Shown in pieces: positions 26,014-34,923 of a DNA stretch of 64,000 bases (its first letter is position 1; every line of letters starts with the position of its first letter). Position numbers and translations under genes: made by a program. Source of the DNA: Streptomyces sp. Ru71 (lineage in GTDB: Bacteria; Actinomycetota; Actinomycetes; Streptomycetales; Streptomycetaceae); assembly GCF_002920535.1 (NCBI RefSeq), contig NZ_PQSS01000005.1:62001-126000 (forward strand), given 5' to 3'. The notes under the pieces were generated by a model. The model was not told the DNA's origin and made no database searches. It was given only the letters and a program-made list of their open reading frames with translations.

Positions 26014-26667
26014 GTGAAGCGCCGCACTTTGCCCGTTGCTGCCGCGCTCGCCGCGACCGCAGCCCTGCTGCTGACGGCCTGCGGTGGCGGCGACGGGAAG
26101 TCCGAGGACAACGACAAGATCGCGGGGGCGGACACGGGCGACACGTCGGCTTCGGCGTCGCCGAGCTCCTCGGCGAACCAGGTCCAGCGTCCCGACCTGA
26201 CCCTCCCGAAGGACGTCACGGAGACGTTCGAGGGGTGGAAGACGGGGGACGCCGCGAAGGACGAGGTCCTGGCGGACGCCGGCCGAGCACAGTCCGCGGT
26301 GACCTACGCCGTCACCCAGGGCGATCCGAACTCCAAAGCTCTCGCCTTCTACCAGACCGGTACCGCGCTGGCAGGCAGCCAGGACTGGGTCAAGGGCATC
26401 GTCGACGCCGGGCTCACCTACTCGGGCGCGGTGCGCTACTACGCCCCGGACATCAGCGTCTTCGACGCGAAGAGCGCCGGAGTGACCTATTGCGCCGACG
26501 AGACGAAGGCGTTCAACAAGAACCGGAAGACTCAGAAGGTCGACCGGACACCCGCCACGAACGACTCGTACGTGCTGTACAGCACGCGCCTGGAGAAGAA
26601 CGACAAGGGTGTCTGGCAGACCACCAAGCTGGAATCGGAGCGGGGGAACAAGAGGTGCACTCCATAA
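26014..26667 (+). CDS. Secreted lipoprotein, member 2 of a three-copy cassette
   Basis: 217-aa lipoprotein with the lipobox LLTAC followed by GGGDGKSEDNDKIAGADTG, almost the same opening as the copy at 11667-12302. The domain keeps QRPDLTLPKD, FEGW, ALAFYQTG, WVKGI and VTYCADETKAF. GTG 26014 is used because GGGGAG lies 7 bases upstream; the open frame extends further but looks untranslated. The last codons overlap the start of the secreted partner gene at 26655. Confidence 0.8.
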   Translation: MKRRTLPVAAALAATAALLLTACGGGDGKSEDNDKIAGADTGDTSASASPSSSANQVQRPDLTLPKDVTETFEGWKTGDAAKDEVLADAGRAQSAVTYAVTQGDPNSKALAFYQTGTALAGSQDWVKGIVDAGLTYSGAVRYYAPDISVFDAKSAGVTYCADETKAFNKNRKTQKVDRTPATNDSYVLYSTRLEKNDKGVWQTTKLESERGNKRCTP

Positions 26668-27701
26668 CGCGCAGACGCCACTGGCTGGTGGTGGGACTCG
26701 CCGCAGGAGCCCTGGCCCTCACGCCCGGCGTCGCCTTCGCCTGGGGCACACCCGGCAAGTCGAACGGGCAGAAGGCCGAGACGAGCGGCGGCCAGGACGG
26801 CACGAGCATCGTGTCCAAGGTGACCTACAGCGGCTCCGTCTCCAGCGGCAGAAGCGGAAGTGCGGGGAAGGTCCAGCCGGTCGGCGACTGGACCCCGCCG
26901 GCCTGCTGGTACGAGCCGCGAAGCGCCGACGAGTTCTCCAAGTACGTCGAGAACATGTACAACGAGACAATCAACACACCCGGCCAGCACAGCTACGCCA
27001 AGACGTCCGTCGGCATGTTCCGGAACGAGTACAAGGACGGCAAGTACAAGAACTACAACCTCGACCAGAAGGACAAGGGCAACTGGTGGGTCGCGGTCGT
27101 CGACGAGGACCGCTGGATGGAGCCGGCAGCCCAGGCCTGCAACGAGCCGCCGTTCTGGGTGGAGAACGGCGCCGCCCCGCCCGTCAAGAACGCGATCACG
27201 CCGGAGATCCTGGCCGAACTCGCCTACAACCGGATCCAGTTGCCGACGACCAAGGTCACCCTGGCCCCGGCCGGCACGACCAAGGTCAACCTCCCGACGT
27301 GGGCCTGGCTCGACAAGGCCACGTTCAAGGAGGTCTCCGTCACCGCCGCCATCAACGTGGGTGGCCTCAACATCCAGGCCACCACCACCGCCAAGCCCAT
27401 CTCGCTCAAGCTTGAGCCGGGTACACCCGACGCCGAGACCTACCCGGCATCGGGCGAGTGCACCATCAACAACGGCTCGGTCGGAGAGCCGTACGCCAAG
27501 GGGAAGGCGAACCTGACACCCCCCTGCGGTATCAAGTACCTGCGCTCCTCGGGCACCGGCACCTACAACCTCCGCGCCACGGTGACCTGGCAGATCACCT
27601 GGACGGGCACGGGCAACCCGCGACCGACCGAACTCCCCAAGGGCACTTTCGGCAACAACCAGGCCGTGAAGGTGCAGGAAGTCCAGTCGGTCAACAGGTA
27701 A
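26655..27701 (+). CDS. Secreted tryptophan-rich protein, member 2 of a three-copy cassette
   Basis: 348-aa secreted protein with a signal peptide (RRRHWLVVGLAAGALALTPGVAFA). It keeps the family landmarks: WTPPACWYEP, YKNYNLDQKDKGNWW, CNEPPFW, TKVNLPTWAWLDK, SGECTIN, PPCGIKYLR, and the end QEVQSVNR. It differs from copies 1 and 3 in the region between WYEP and YKNYN. GTG 26655 lies inside the lipoprotein gene end. It faces copy 3 tail to tail, 29 bp apart. Confidence 0.8.
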   Translation: MHSITRRRHWLVVGLAAGALALTPGVAFAWGTPGKSNGQKAETSGGQDGTSIVSKVTYSGSVSSGRSGSAGKVQPVGDWTPPACWYEPRSADEFSKYVENMYNETINTPGQHSYAKTSVGMFRNEYKDGKYKNYNLDQKDKGNWWVAVVDEDRWMEPAAQACNEPPFWVENGAAPPVKNAITPEILAELAYNRIQLPTTKVTLAPAGTTKVNLPTWAWLDKATFKEVSVTAAINVGGLNIQATTTAKPISLKLEPGTPDAETYPASGECTINNGSVGEPYAKGKANLTPPCGIKYLRSSGTGTYNLRATVTWQITWTGTGNPRPTELPKGTFGNNQAVKVQEVQSVNR

Positions 27702-27730
27702 GGAAGCAGAACCACACGGGACCCAGGCCG

Positions 27731-28795
27731 TCAGCGGTTGACGGCCTGGATCTCCCGCACCGTCATCGCCTGCGTCGTCTCGAACACCCCGTCCGGCAGA
27801 TCCCCCTTGGCCCCACCGGAGCCCTCCCACGAGATCTGCCAGGTGATCGACGCCTTGAGCCGGTACGCCCCACCGTCGCTGGCCCGCAGGTACGTGATCC
27901 CGCACGGCGGCGTCCTACCCGCACTCCCCGCGGTGTACGGCGTACCGATGCTCCCGTCGGCGTTGATGGCACAGTTCCCCGACGCCGGGTAGGTCTGCGC
28001 GTCGGCGGTCCCGGGATCCAGATGCAGCGCGACCGGCTTGGCCGTCGTCTCCGCCCACACCCCGGCCTCCGGCAGCTCGGCACGCACCTTGACCTCCTGG
28101 AACTTGGCCTTGTCCAGCCACACCCAGGTCGGCAGATTCACCGTCGACCGCCCCTCGGGCTTCACCTCGATCTCGGTCTGCGGCACATGCACCTTGTCGT
28201 AGGCGTAGGCGGCCAGGACGTCGGGGGTGGGGGCGTGCTTGTCGGCGGGGAGGGTGCGGCCGTCCTGCCAGAAAAGCGTGCGCTCGCAGTCGTACGACGC
28301 CGGGTCGTCCTCCCGGTCCTTGTTGATCACCCCGCGCCAGAACATCCCGTCCTTGCCGAGGTTGTAGTTCTTGTAGACCGGTTCGCTGTCGTCGGCCCGG
28401 CCCTTCTCGTAGTGGTTCACCATCAGGTCCTCGCCCCAGCTGAGCGAGGGCGTGACGGGCACGAGGTCCCCGCCCTTCTTCAGACGCTCGACGGCGTCCT
28501 TGAGCTGCTCGGGCGTCGCGACCGGCTCGTACCAGCAGGCCGGCGGCTCCCAGTTGACGTCCACGGGAGCGAGCGGCTTGGTCGATCCGCCAGAGGAACC
28601 GCCACTGACCTGCTTGACCCGGATCTGCGTGGTCGTGGCGGAAGCGGTGAGGGTGTTGCCGGAGGCGTTGCCCGACGGCCCGCCGGAGGGAGCCTTGTCA
28701 CCCTCGTCGCCGATGGCGTGCGCGGCCGGCGAGGCCAGGAGGGAGACACCGACCGCCGCGGCGAGGAGAACGGCCGCGCTGGCTGCCCGACGCAT
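27731..28795 (-). CDS. Secreted tryptophan-rich protein, member 3 of a three-copy cassette
   Basis: 354-aa secreted protein with a signal peptide ending AHA. It is closest to copy 1 (12305-13378): both have WxPPACWYEP, EQLKxxV, YKNYN(L/I)GKDG(M/Y)FWR, STVNLPTWVWLDK, VWAETTAKPVALHL and AGxAGxTPPCGIxYLRA, and both end in a QxVNR-type tail. ATG 28795 overlaps the stop of the lipoprotein gene by one base (TGATG). Confidence 0.8.
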   Translation of the reverse strand: MRRAASAAVLLAAAVGVSLLASPAAHAIGDEGDKAPSGGPSGNASGNTLTASATTTQIRVKQVSGGSSGGSTKPLAPVDVNWEPPACWYEPVATPEQLKDAVERLKKGGDLVPVTPSLSWGEDLMVNHYEKGRADDSEPVYKNYNLGKDGMFWRGVINKDREDDPASYDCERTLFWQDGRTLPADKHAPTPDVLAAYAYDKVHVPQTEIEVKPEGRSTVNLPTWVWLDKAKFQEVKVRAELPEAGVWAETTAKPVALHLDPGTADAQTYPASGNCAINADGSIGTPYTAGSAGRTPPCGITYLRASDGGAYRLKASITWQISWEGSGGAKGDLPDGVFETTQAMTVREIQAVNR

Positions 28796-29439
28796 CAGTT
28801 GCACCCCCCGGGCACGACGTTCACGGAGCTGAGCTTCCACACGCCCTGCGCGCTCTTGTCGAGCCGGGTCCGGTACTGGAGCACGTGCTTCGGCGTGTTG
28901 GGCGTGTTCGTGACCTTCCCGGACTTGCGCTCCTTGGTGGAGGCCTTGCGCTCGTCCACGCAGTAGAAGAGCACGCCCGACCCGCTGTCGCTGATGTGGA
29001 CCTGCGGGTCGAAGACGGTCACCTTGCCGATTAGGGTCTCGTCGTGGTCGACGAACTGCTTGATCCACTTACGGGTGTTGGGCAGTGTGGCGTCCGAGTT
29101 GTAGAACGCCACGGCCGGAGAGTTCACGTCGGCCTCACCGACCGCCGCGTACTCGGCACGCAGTTCCTCCCGCCCGTCGTCGAGGATCGCCTGCAGCTTC
29201 GGGTCACTGTTCGTCCAGCTCTGGAACTCGGCCTCGAACCCCTGGGGCAGGGTGATCGCCGGCCGCTTGACTCCGCCCTGCTGGGCCGTGGGAGAGGGAG
29301 ACGAGGACGCCCCACCCGTGTCCGCCCCCTTGATCTTGTCCGAGGACGAGCTGTCGCCCCCTCCCGATCCGCAGGCGGTCAGCAGCAGGGCCGCGGATAC
29401 GGTGAGCGCGGCTGTCAGTAGCCGGGCGGGGCGGTTCAC
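28795..29439 (-). CDS. Secreted lipoprotein, member 3 of a three-copy cassette
   Basis: 214-aa lipoprotein; lipobox LLTAC followed by GSGGGDSSSSDKIKGADTG. It shares AITLPQGFEAEFQSWTNSDP with copy 1, and AVAFYNS, WIKQF and VLFYCVDERK with the family. GTG 29439 is chosen because GAGGGAG lies about 9 bases upstream and the signal peptide then starts cleanly; the longer frame is probably not translated. It is transcribed toward copy 2. Confidence 0.8.
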   Translation of the reverse strand: MNRPARLLTAALTVSAALLLTACGSGGGDSSSSDKIKGADTGGASSSPSPTAQQGGVKRPAITLPQGFEAEFQSWTNSDPKLQAILDDGREELRAEYAAVGEADVNSPAVAFYNSDATLPNTRKWIKQFVDHDETLIGKVTVFDPQVHISDSGSGVLFYCVDERKASTKERKSGKVTNTPNTPKHVLQYRTRLDKSAQGVWKLSSVNVVPGGCN

Positions 29440-29622
29440 GGTCAACGACTCCCTCAGGACGCGGCTTTGCTTACGACAAGATCGTACGCAAGCGGCCGAA
29501 GCCCCCGAGTCCGGAGAAGTGATGCCGGACAGGCGGGCCGGTGAAGCTTCCTTCACACGAGCGGACCGTCATGGTGTCGCTGGCGGTGCTTCACTCCAGG
29601 AGGTTCACGGTGAACCGCACGG

Positions 29623-30348
29623 CTACACCGCCTCCATGGCCTCCTCGGAGGGATCCACGAAAGAGACCGTCTGCAGAATGGCACCCATCAGGTCGATGAA
29701 TCGGGTCCAGTAGTCCACAGCCGCTGTGAAGAGCGTGAAGACGGCGGTGTACGGGCCTGTAGGGAACGGGATGTGCACCTGGATCTGAGCGGTGACCAGC
29801 TCGGTCGCCTCGCCGCTCGCTGTCACCTGCGGGTTGAGTTTGAATTCGCGCCACGTGACGCATGACACCGCGGGACCGCACGGCAGATCGAGCCATTGGA
29901 CGTCGTGGTACGGATCCTTGGACAGGGCTGCAAGAATTCCCTGGGCCACTACGTCGGTATCGACGTCCTCCTGGTCGGTGGGGACGGCCGCCAGGGTGAA
30001 GGCGCACTGAGCAGCACCGTCGGACGGATCGCGCCTGACGACGTCGCCTTCGGCAGTGCTTTCCTCTTCGGACGTGGAGAACAGGCCCATCGCGGCGTAG
30101 GAGACACCGGAGCCCTCCAGAAGTTCGGCCATCGCCGAGAAGTAGGGGGCTGCGGGACCCCAGAGGGTTTCGTCGCCACGGGAGTAGAGCTCACGGACGA
30201 ATGCCTGCGCGCGTTCTGTGCGCTCTTCGGCGGTGGCGGCCAGAGGGAGCGCGAAGAATCCTTCCGGGGCCAGGAACCAGATGGGCGGAGGATCATTCTC
30301 TGCGGGGGCCGAGCGGAGGAGCATTGGGTCGTCAGTGAAGGATGTCAT
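29623..30348 (-). CDS. Uncharacterised protein of the type VII accessory set (PsbP/Mog1-like layout)
   Basis: 241-aa soluble protein of unknown function. Its layout matches the proteins at 35454-36068 and 36065-36727: an N-terminal P-(D/E)-G-(W/F)-F-x-(L/I)-PL strand, a central helical region, a conserved G-P-A-V strand, a strand followed by HIPFPTG, and a C-terminal helix with FIDLMGAILQTVSF. This order recalls the Mog1/PsbP or LpqN fold, an impression only. It is the last gene of the leftward module led by the WXG100-like gene at 32585-32884. Confidence 0.62.
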   Translation of the reverse strand: MTSFTDDPMLLRSAPAENDPPPIWFLAPEGFFALPLAATAEERTERAQAFVRELYSRGDETLWGPAAPYFSAMAELLEGSGVSYAAMGLFSTSEEESTAEGDVVRRDPSDGAAQCAFTLAAVPTDQEDVDTDVVAQGILAALSKDPYHDVQWLDLPCGPAVSCVTWREFKLNPQVTASGEATELVTAQIQVHIPFPTGPYTAVFTLFTAAVDYWTRFIDLMGAILQTVSFVDPSEEAMEAV

Positions 30349-30384
30349 GGGCGTATGGCCGTTCCGAGTCGATGACCGCGAGCG

Positions 30385-31296
30385 TCAGAAGTCTTCTGGG
30401 TGATAATCCACGATATCAACCTCATCGCCCTCGGAGTCCATCAAGATACTCGTCTCCGATGCCCCGAAAGCGGAGGTGAACCTACTCGGCAGCAGAATAT
30501 CGACCCAGTAATGCCCGCAAGAATTACGGGCGATGATGGGGGAGACGGATTCCGGCATCTGAACGCTTGCGGCGAAGGCCAGGACAGTTTCGCGCTGCTT
30601 TGCATTCAAAGATTCCAGAGGGAGGATCTCCACTGGCTCAACGAGATACCGCGTGAGCTTCCTCCGCCAGTTGCAGGAGAGCCTGCACCACGAACCGTCC
30701 ACGAAAACGACTTTGAAGTCGTTTCCGTCCTTGAAGTCCTTCAGCTCGACGTTACGAATGTCCGCTCGCGAGCATTCCCACAGGACGTCATCGTCGATCG
30801 CCTCAAAATCCTTCTTGTTGAAGGGAAGACTGACGATGACGAGTCTGCGGTCGGTGACGATCGCATGGGTGCAGTGGTGCTTTTGATCGAAACGGTCTTG
30901 ATCCAGCTGCCACGGAAGCGTGCGGGCGATTGTTCCGGGCGCCGCCCACATCACCGGAAAGTCGTCGACTTCCTCCGACGGGTCGTCGGGGGTGTCGGAA
31001 CCGGAGTCATCGGACGGCGTGCTGAGGTTGCCTCCCGCAGCGCTGATCACAGCCATGATGGCCGCCCCCACCACCATGGCAGCGCCCTTGAGGGACTTCC
31101 GGGCCGCAATGCCTGTCGTCGAACGCGCGGTGAAGGAGGGGCCTTCGGGCCAGCCCGGCAATTCGTGCTGAATGTCGTTGCCGTCGGTGTCGCGAAACCA
31201 GCGCATCCCCTTGACGCGCGTGGCAGCACCTGTCGCAAACGTCACGGGGGCGCGGGAAAGGAGTGTCTCACCGGGCTCAGGCTGCCAAACGTTCAT
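30385..31296 (-). CDS. Uncharacterised protein with a possible bacterial PH-like domain
   Basis: 303-aa protein in visibly AT-richer DNA than its neighbours. It opens with EPGETLLSRAPVTF, typical of bacterial proteins with PH-like domains. A short hydrophobic Ala-rich segment (GAAMVVGAAIMAVISAAGG) and an acidic Ser/Asp linker follow. Then comes HAIVTDRRLVIVSLPF, a common PH/GRAM-like strand pattern, with further beta segments (VELKDFKDGNDFKVVFVDG). It belongs to the same leftward set as the large type VII substrate-like gene. Function unknown. Confidence 0.6.
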   Translation of the reverse strand: MNVWQPEPGETLLSRAPVTFATGAATRVKGMRWFRDTDGNDIQHELPGWPEGPSFTARSTTGIAARKSLKGAAMVVGAAIMAVISAAGGNLSTPSDDSGSDTPDDPSEEVDDFPVMWAAPGTIARTLPWQLDQDRFDQKHHCTHAIVTDRRLVIVSLPFNKKDFEAIDDDVLWECSRADIRNVELKDFKDGNDFKVVFVDGSWCRLSCNWRRKLTRYLVEPVEILPLESLNAKQRETVLAFAASVQMPESVSPIIARNSCGHYWVDILLPSRFTSAFGASETSILMDSEGDEVDIVDYHPEDF

Positions 31297-31337
31297 TCCG
31301 TGCGCACTCCCTACGCGGGTCGATACAGATTCTCAGC

Positions 31338-32582
31338 CTAATCACCTGAAACGGCCTCTTTGATGTTGGAGGCGATCTTGGGTGCGATCTTGAGAGTACC
31401 GTCGACGAGCCTTCCCGCGTCGCTCAGCGGATCGACGTTCCACTTCGTGAGAGTGTTGATGCCCTTGGTACCGAGCCATTGCCCCTCGTGGTAGCCGGCA
31501 CTGACGAGGCCTCCCATTCGCGATGCCAAGCCGCTACCCGCATGTGAAACCTCGTAGACGTAGTCCGACTTGCCTCCGATCTTCACCAGGCCACCGATCC
31601 CGAGTCCACCCTTGAGGTCCTTCGAGGCCTTGCCCATGGACATGAGAATCCTTGACGCACCGAGCTCAGTGGCCTGGAAGCCCTTGCCCAGCAGACCGAC
31701 CTTGGCAAGCGCTGCCCCTCTGGCGAGTTTGGCGGTCCCGCCCGCGACCTTGATGCTCCTGCTGAACATGCCGATACCCGGCAACAGTCCCAGCGCATCG
31801 GTCCCCATCGTCAGCCAACTCACGTCTGCGCCTGCCGCCATGGCAATTCCGTGGGCCGCGAGGGAAAGACCGCTGCCGATGAGTGCGGCGGTGCCGAAAA
31901 TGGCTGCGAGAGGCGGGAATGGCAGCGTGACGATGGCGAGCAGGCCCATCAACGCCGTGATGTTGCTGAGGACGTCACCGATCGCCTTGATGAGATCGGC
32001 GTGTTCCTTGAGCCATTCGCCGGTCGCGTCCCAGGCGTCCGCGATGCCCTTGCCCAGCTTGTCCCAGAAGCCGGGCTCGTCGGGAGCAAGGTTGCCGGCC
32101 TTGTCCAGTTCCTTGCTGATGAGCGCGGCGGCCCGCCGGAAGCGGTCCTCCAGGTCGTGGACGTCCCGGATGACCTTGTCGACCGCCCCCGATGCCTTGC
32201 CGAGTTCGTCGCTGCCCTTGCCGCCCGCCTTCGCCTTGGCGTCGGCCTCGGCGCCGAGCTTCTCGCCGGCCACCTTCTCCAGACCGTTGGCCTCCGCCTG
32301 GAACTCCTGAAGCTGGTTCGCCCACCGGTGCAGGGCCCGCGAGGCCTTGTCGAAGGACTCGTAGCTCTTGCGGATCAGCGGCGTGACGTCCTCGCCGACG
32401 TACTTGACGAAGGCGACCGCGGTCTTCCCCTTCCACGCCCCGCACTCGATCTGCTCCAGCTCCCGCACGGCGGTTCCCAGGTCGCCTGCCAGAGCGCCGA
32501 GCTTCTTGGCCAGCTCACGAGTGTCTTCCACACTGCCCGGGGTGGGGTCCCAGCCGATGTGCGGAAAGGACGGCCGCGCCAC
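31338..32582 (-). CDS. Large type VII substrate-like protein, module 2
   Basis: 414-aa protein. The N-terminal half is helical: an opening GWDPTPGSVEDTRELAKKLG typical of actinobacterial type VII signal proteins, then WKGKTAVAF and a coiled region of about 60 residues. A hydrophobic middle follows (ITALMGLLAIVTLPFPPLAAIFGTAALIGSGLSLAAHG). The C-terminus is Gly/Lys-rich with no recognised toxin domain. The same plan (WDKL, then a hydrophobic block, then a basic tail) is seen at 36751-38136. GTG 32582 lies 2 bp after the WXG100-like gene stop, with GGGGAAG upstream. Confidence 0.72.
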   Translation of the reverse strand: MARPSFPHIGWDPTPGSVEDTRELAKKLGALAGDLGTAVRELEQIECGAWKGKTAVAFVKYVGEDVTPLIRKSYESFDKASRALHRWANQLQEFQAEANGLEKVAGEKLGAEADAKAKAGGKGSDELGKASGAVDKVIRDVHDLEDRFRRAAALISKELDKAGNLAPDEPGFWDKLGKGIADAWDATGEWLKEHADLIKAIGDVLSNITALMGLLAIVTLPFPPLAAIFGTAALIGSGLSLAAHGIAMAAGADVSWLTMGTDALGLLPGIGMFSRSIKVAGGTAKLARGAALAKVGLLGKGFQATELGASRILMSMGKASKDLKGGLGIGGLVKIGGKSDYVYEVSHAGSGLASRMGGLVSAGYHEGQWLGTKGINTLTKWNVDPLSDAGRLVDGTLKIAPKIASNIKEAVSGD

Positions 32583-32584
32583 GC

Positions 32585-32884
32585 CTACTTCCCCTTCTTC
32601 TTGGACCGGAGCGACTCGGCGAGGTCGACGTCGAGCTTGTCGAAGGACTCACCGATCTTGTTGATCAGCTTCACCGCGCCGTGCGTGTGCTTGCCCAGTT
32701 GTTTGATGCCGTAGGCCCAGTCGTCGGCGAACTCCTGCACGTCCTCGACGAGACCGCCCTCACCGACGGCGGATGCGTCCGCGCCCCGCAGCGTGCGGCG
32801 AGTGGCTTCCATACGGTCACTGATGGTGGAGAACGTCGTCCGCAGATCAGCGAAGATCGTGTCGTCGAGTCGCAGGTCACTCAT
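32585..32884 (-). CDS. WXG100-like protein, module 2
   Basis: 99-aa two-helix protein. A centre of EFADDWAYGIKQLG (WxxG-type turn) is flanked by amphipathic helices, with an SKKKGK basic end. It resembles the proteins at 13545-13886 and 38139-38489. It directly precedes the large substrate-like gene, the usual place of a small export partner or chaperone. Its promoter region holds the 30-bp repeat also found before the module-1 genes. Confidence 0.72.
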   Translation of the reverse strand: MSDLRLDDTIFADLRTTFSTISDRMEATRRTLRGADASAVGEGGLVEDVQEFADDWAYGIKQLGKHTHGAVKLINKIGESFDKLDVDLAESLRSKKKGK

Positions 32885-33208
32885 GCAGTAGCCCCCCTGG
32901 CAGACGTGGTCATCGATGGATCAGCGGCCGTGCCACCTGCGGCAGCGTCCGCATGCGCAAAGATCCTACGGATGTGACCAGTGGGGCCACACCGGGGTTC
33001 TGCCATGAACTGGCTCGATCTCGACCCCGGTTGACGTGTTGGTGACGACGTTGCAGGCCATCGCGATCGATAACCAGCAAGGAAGGGCGCGACATGTCTG
33101 GGATTCCGCCCGAAAGCGGCGGTCGCGCCCGTCTCACTCCTGTTCGGAGTCGCTCACCTCGTTGGTCGCCTCGGCCTCAGCCGGGTAGGCGACGCCGTAC
33201 ACCGCCTG
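32885..33208. other. Intergenic region with type VII upstream element
   Basis: 324 bp between the leftward WXG100-like gene and a rightward small gene. It holds the 30-bp element described separately (32942-32971). I see no further gene or strong hairpin. Confidence 0.45.
32942..32971 (-). promoter_or_regulatory. Conserved upstream element, copy A
   Basis: This 30-bp segment matches 38987-39016 with one mismatch (position 15: C here, A there). On the leftward strand both read TAGGATCTTTGC, where TAGGAT could be a -10 box, followed by conserved CATGCGGACGCTGC. It lies about 58 bases before the WXG100-like gene start at 32884. No good -35 is visible. Confidence 0.6.
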
Positions 33209-33562
33209 ATGACACAGACGCCCCGCCTCCCGGTCCGCATGTGTGCCCGGTGCCAACGCTTCACCGGCACCCCGGTTCTGGTGCACGAGGTCCACGCGGC
33301 CACCGGCCCCGGCTTCAACGTTTACGCGTGGTCCGAGTGCGCCGTCCACTACCCAACCACCACCGACGTCCTGGACCTCCTCGGCCCGACGGAACGCCGT
33401 TCACGCCTCACCCTTCGCGTCTACCGAATCGCAGCCGACGGGAGGGTGGTCGACGACCGCGGCAAAACCGAGTACCTGGCCGTCGGACACGCTGACCAAC
33501 CCGTGCCTTTCACGTCGGTCTATCCTCCGTGCACATGCCCGCGTTGCAAGGCGCCCCCCTAG
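33209..33562 (+). CDS. Small protein with two cysteine pairs
   Basis: 117-aa protein. CARCQRF near the N-terminus and CTCPRCKAPP at the C-terminus suggest a four-cysteine zinc site. The middle is a small beta-rich domain (LTLRVYRIAADGRVV). No family is recognised. Its stop overlaps the stop of the converging membrane-protein gene through a shared CTAG. Start ATG 33209; the internal ATG at codon 11 is possible. Confidence 0.5.
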   Translation: MTQTPRLPVRMCARCQRFTGTPVLVHEVHAATGPGFNVYAWSECAVHYPTTTDVLDLLGPTERRSRLTLRVYRIAADGRVVDDRGKTEYLAVGHADQPVPFTSVYPPCTCPRCKAPP

Positions 33563-34914
33563 CGAAGGCCCGGGGCGATCGGGCGGTCCAGCTTCATTCG
33601 ACTGTTGAGCTGGTGGCCGATGACGGGTCCGAGTTCCCCGAGAACGGTCAGGGCCGCGAGGGCTCCGACGGCAAAGGCTGCTCCGTGGCTGGAGGCCAGC
33701 CCAGCGAGCGGAATCAGGCTGTACAGCGTGACCACGAGTACCTCGGCTCCGCCGACTACCGACAAGTGCCGGCTGGTTCGCCTGCGGGCTTCCTTGGCTG
33801 CGATCGGGGACATCCTCATGGCGTCGGCGGCCAGGGCATGCCGCTCCCACCACCGACTGAGATCTTGAGAGGGCCGAACCTTCTCGTCCACGGCGGGTAC
33901 GCCTAGAGCGTCCACGAGACGGGCCCACCTCTCCGGGCCCGACGGGCCGGCAAACCACCATTTCCAAGGGAGGAGCGCCCGCGCGGCGTTGGCGCCGTCC
34001 CTGAGTTCGACGCCCAGAAAGGCTCCCGAAGAGCCGTCAAGCAGCCGCACCAGCCGAACGACTCCGTGCCCCGTGTTCCGGGCCAGCCAACGCTCCTCAC
34101 CGACAGCGTTCGTCAGAACGACGTCTGTCGGCAAAATCCGCACCGCTGCCGTCTCGACGAATCGTCGGGATGCTCCGCCACCCGGTTCGGGTGAGGGCCT
34201 GACCACTGTCGCCTTTTCGAACGGTGCGTCACCCCTGGTGCGCGACCAGTGCACCAGTCGCGCCGCAACTTCGGTTCCCGGCAGGAGGAATAGTCCGACG
34301 GCGGCGATCAGGAAAGTCCACGTTCCGCCGTTACCGGACATGGGAAGGAGCAGGAAGAACACAAACCAAACGAACGTGCCGAGTCCCCGCAGCCAGCTGT
34401 GCCAGGCAGGCACATCATGGAGAGTCGCCCGCTTGGGGTGTCCCTCGGAGCCCGCGTCCGATGTCGGCTGCTCCGTCCCGCCCCATGAGATGCCCAGTCC
34501 CGCCGCGAGCGCACGCAGGCCGGTGCGCTCCAGGCAATCTTCGGGGCTGAGGTGGAGCAGGCCGACGAGTCCGGTCTCGGGAAGCCAATCGGCCAGCGGC
34601 ACACGCAGGATGGGCGTGCCATCGGAAGCCTGGAAGTCGACCACACCCCACCGGTCGGTGAACGGTGATTTCGTGGAGGTGTTCCGACCGGACGGCGGAA
34701 CGAAGACCGCGCGGGTGATTCCATCCCGCCCCACGGGATACCGGCGTTCCCGTAAACTCCGATCGCGGACGATCAGTGCACGACCGTCCCCATAGATGCG
34801 GGCGTGCCGCGGGAGGTCGACAGCGTAGGCCGGCGCCATGCGCGGCCGTACAGCGTGGGAGAGACCCGCAGCGGTGGGCAAGCTTCGGTCAGCCATCACT
34901 CGTCGTCCATGCAT
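33559..34914 (-). CDS. Uncharacterised membrane protein of the type VII region
   Basis: 451-aa protein. The N-terminal cytoplasmic part is followed by two close membrane segments (about 179-193 and 198-216), a soluble domain, and two near the C-terminus (about 396-430, rich in Ala/Leu/Gly). No known domain is recognised. Coding is leftward after the small membrane protein gene at 34924-35448, 9 bp away, so it extends the module-1 operon. Confidence 0.62.
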   Translation of the reverse strand: MHGRRVMADRSLPTAAGLSHAVRPRMAPAYAVDLPRHARIYGDGRALIVRDRSLRERRYPVGRDGITRAVFVPPSGRNTSTKSPFTDRWGVVDFQASDGTPILRVPLADWLPETGLVGLLHLSPEDCLERTGLRALAAGLGISWGGTEQPTSDAGSEGHPKRATLHDVPAWHSWLRGLGTFVWFVFFLLLPMSGNGGTWTFLIAAVGLFLLPGTEVAARLVHWSRTRGDAPFEKATVVRPSPEPGGGASRRFVETAAVRILPTDVVLTNAVGEERWLARNTGHGVVRLVRLLDGSSGAFLGVELRDGANAARALLPWKWWFAGPSGPERWARLVDALGVPAVDEKVRPSQDLSRWWERHALAADAMRMSPIAAKEARRRTSRHLSVVGGAEVLVVTLYSLIPLAGLASSHGAAFAVGALAALTVLGELGPVIGHQLNSRMKLDRPIAPGLR

Positions 34915-34923
34915 GGGTTCTCT

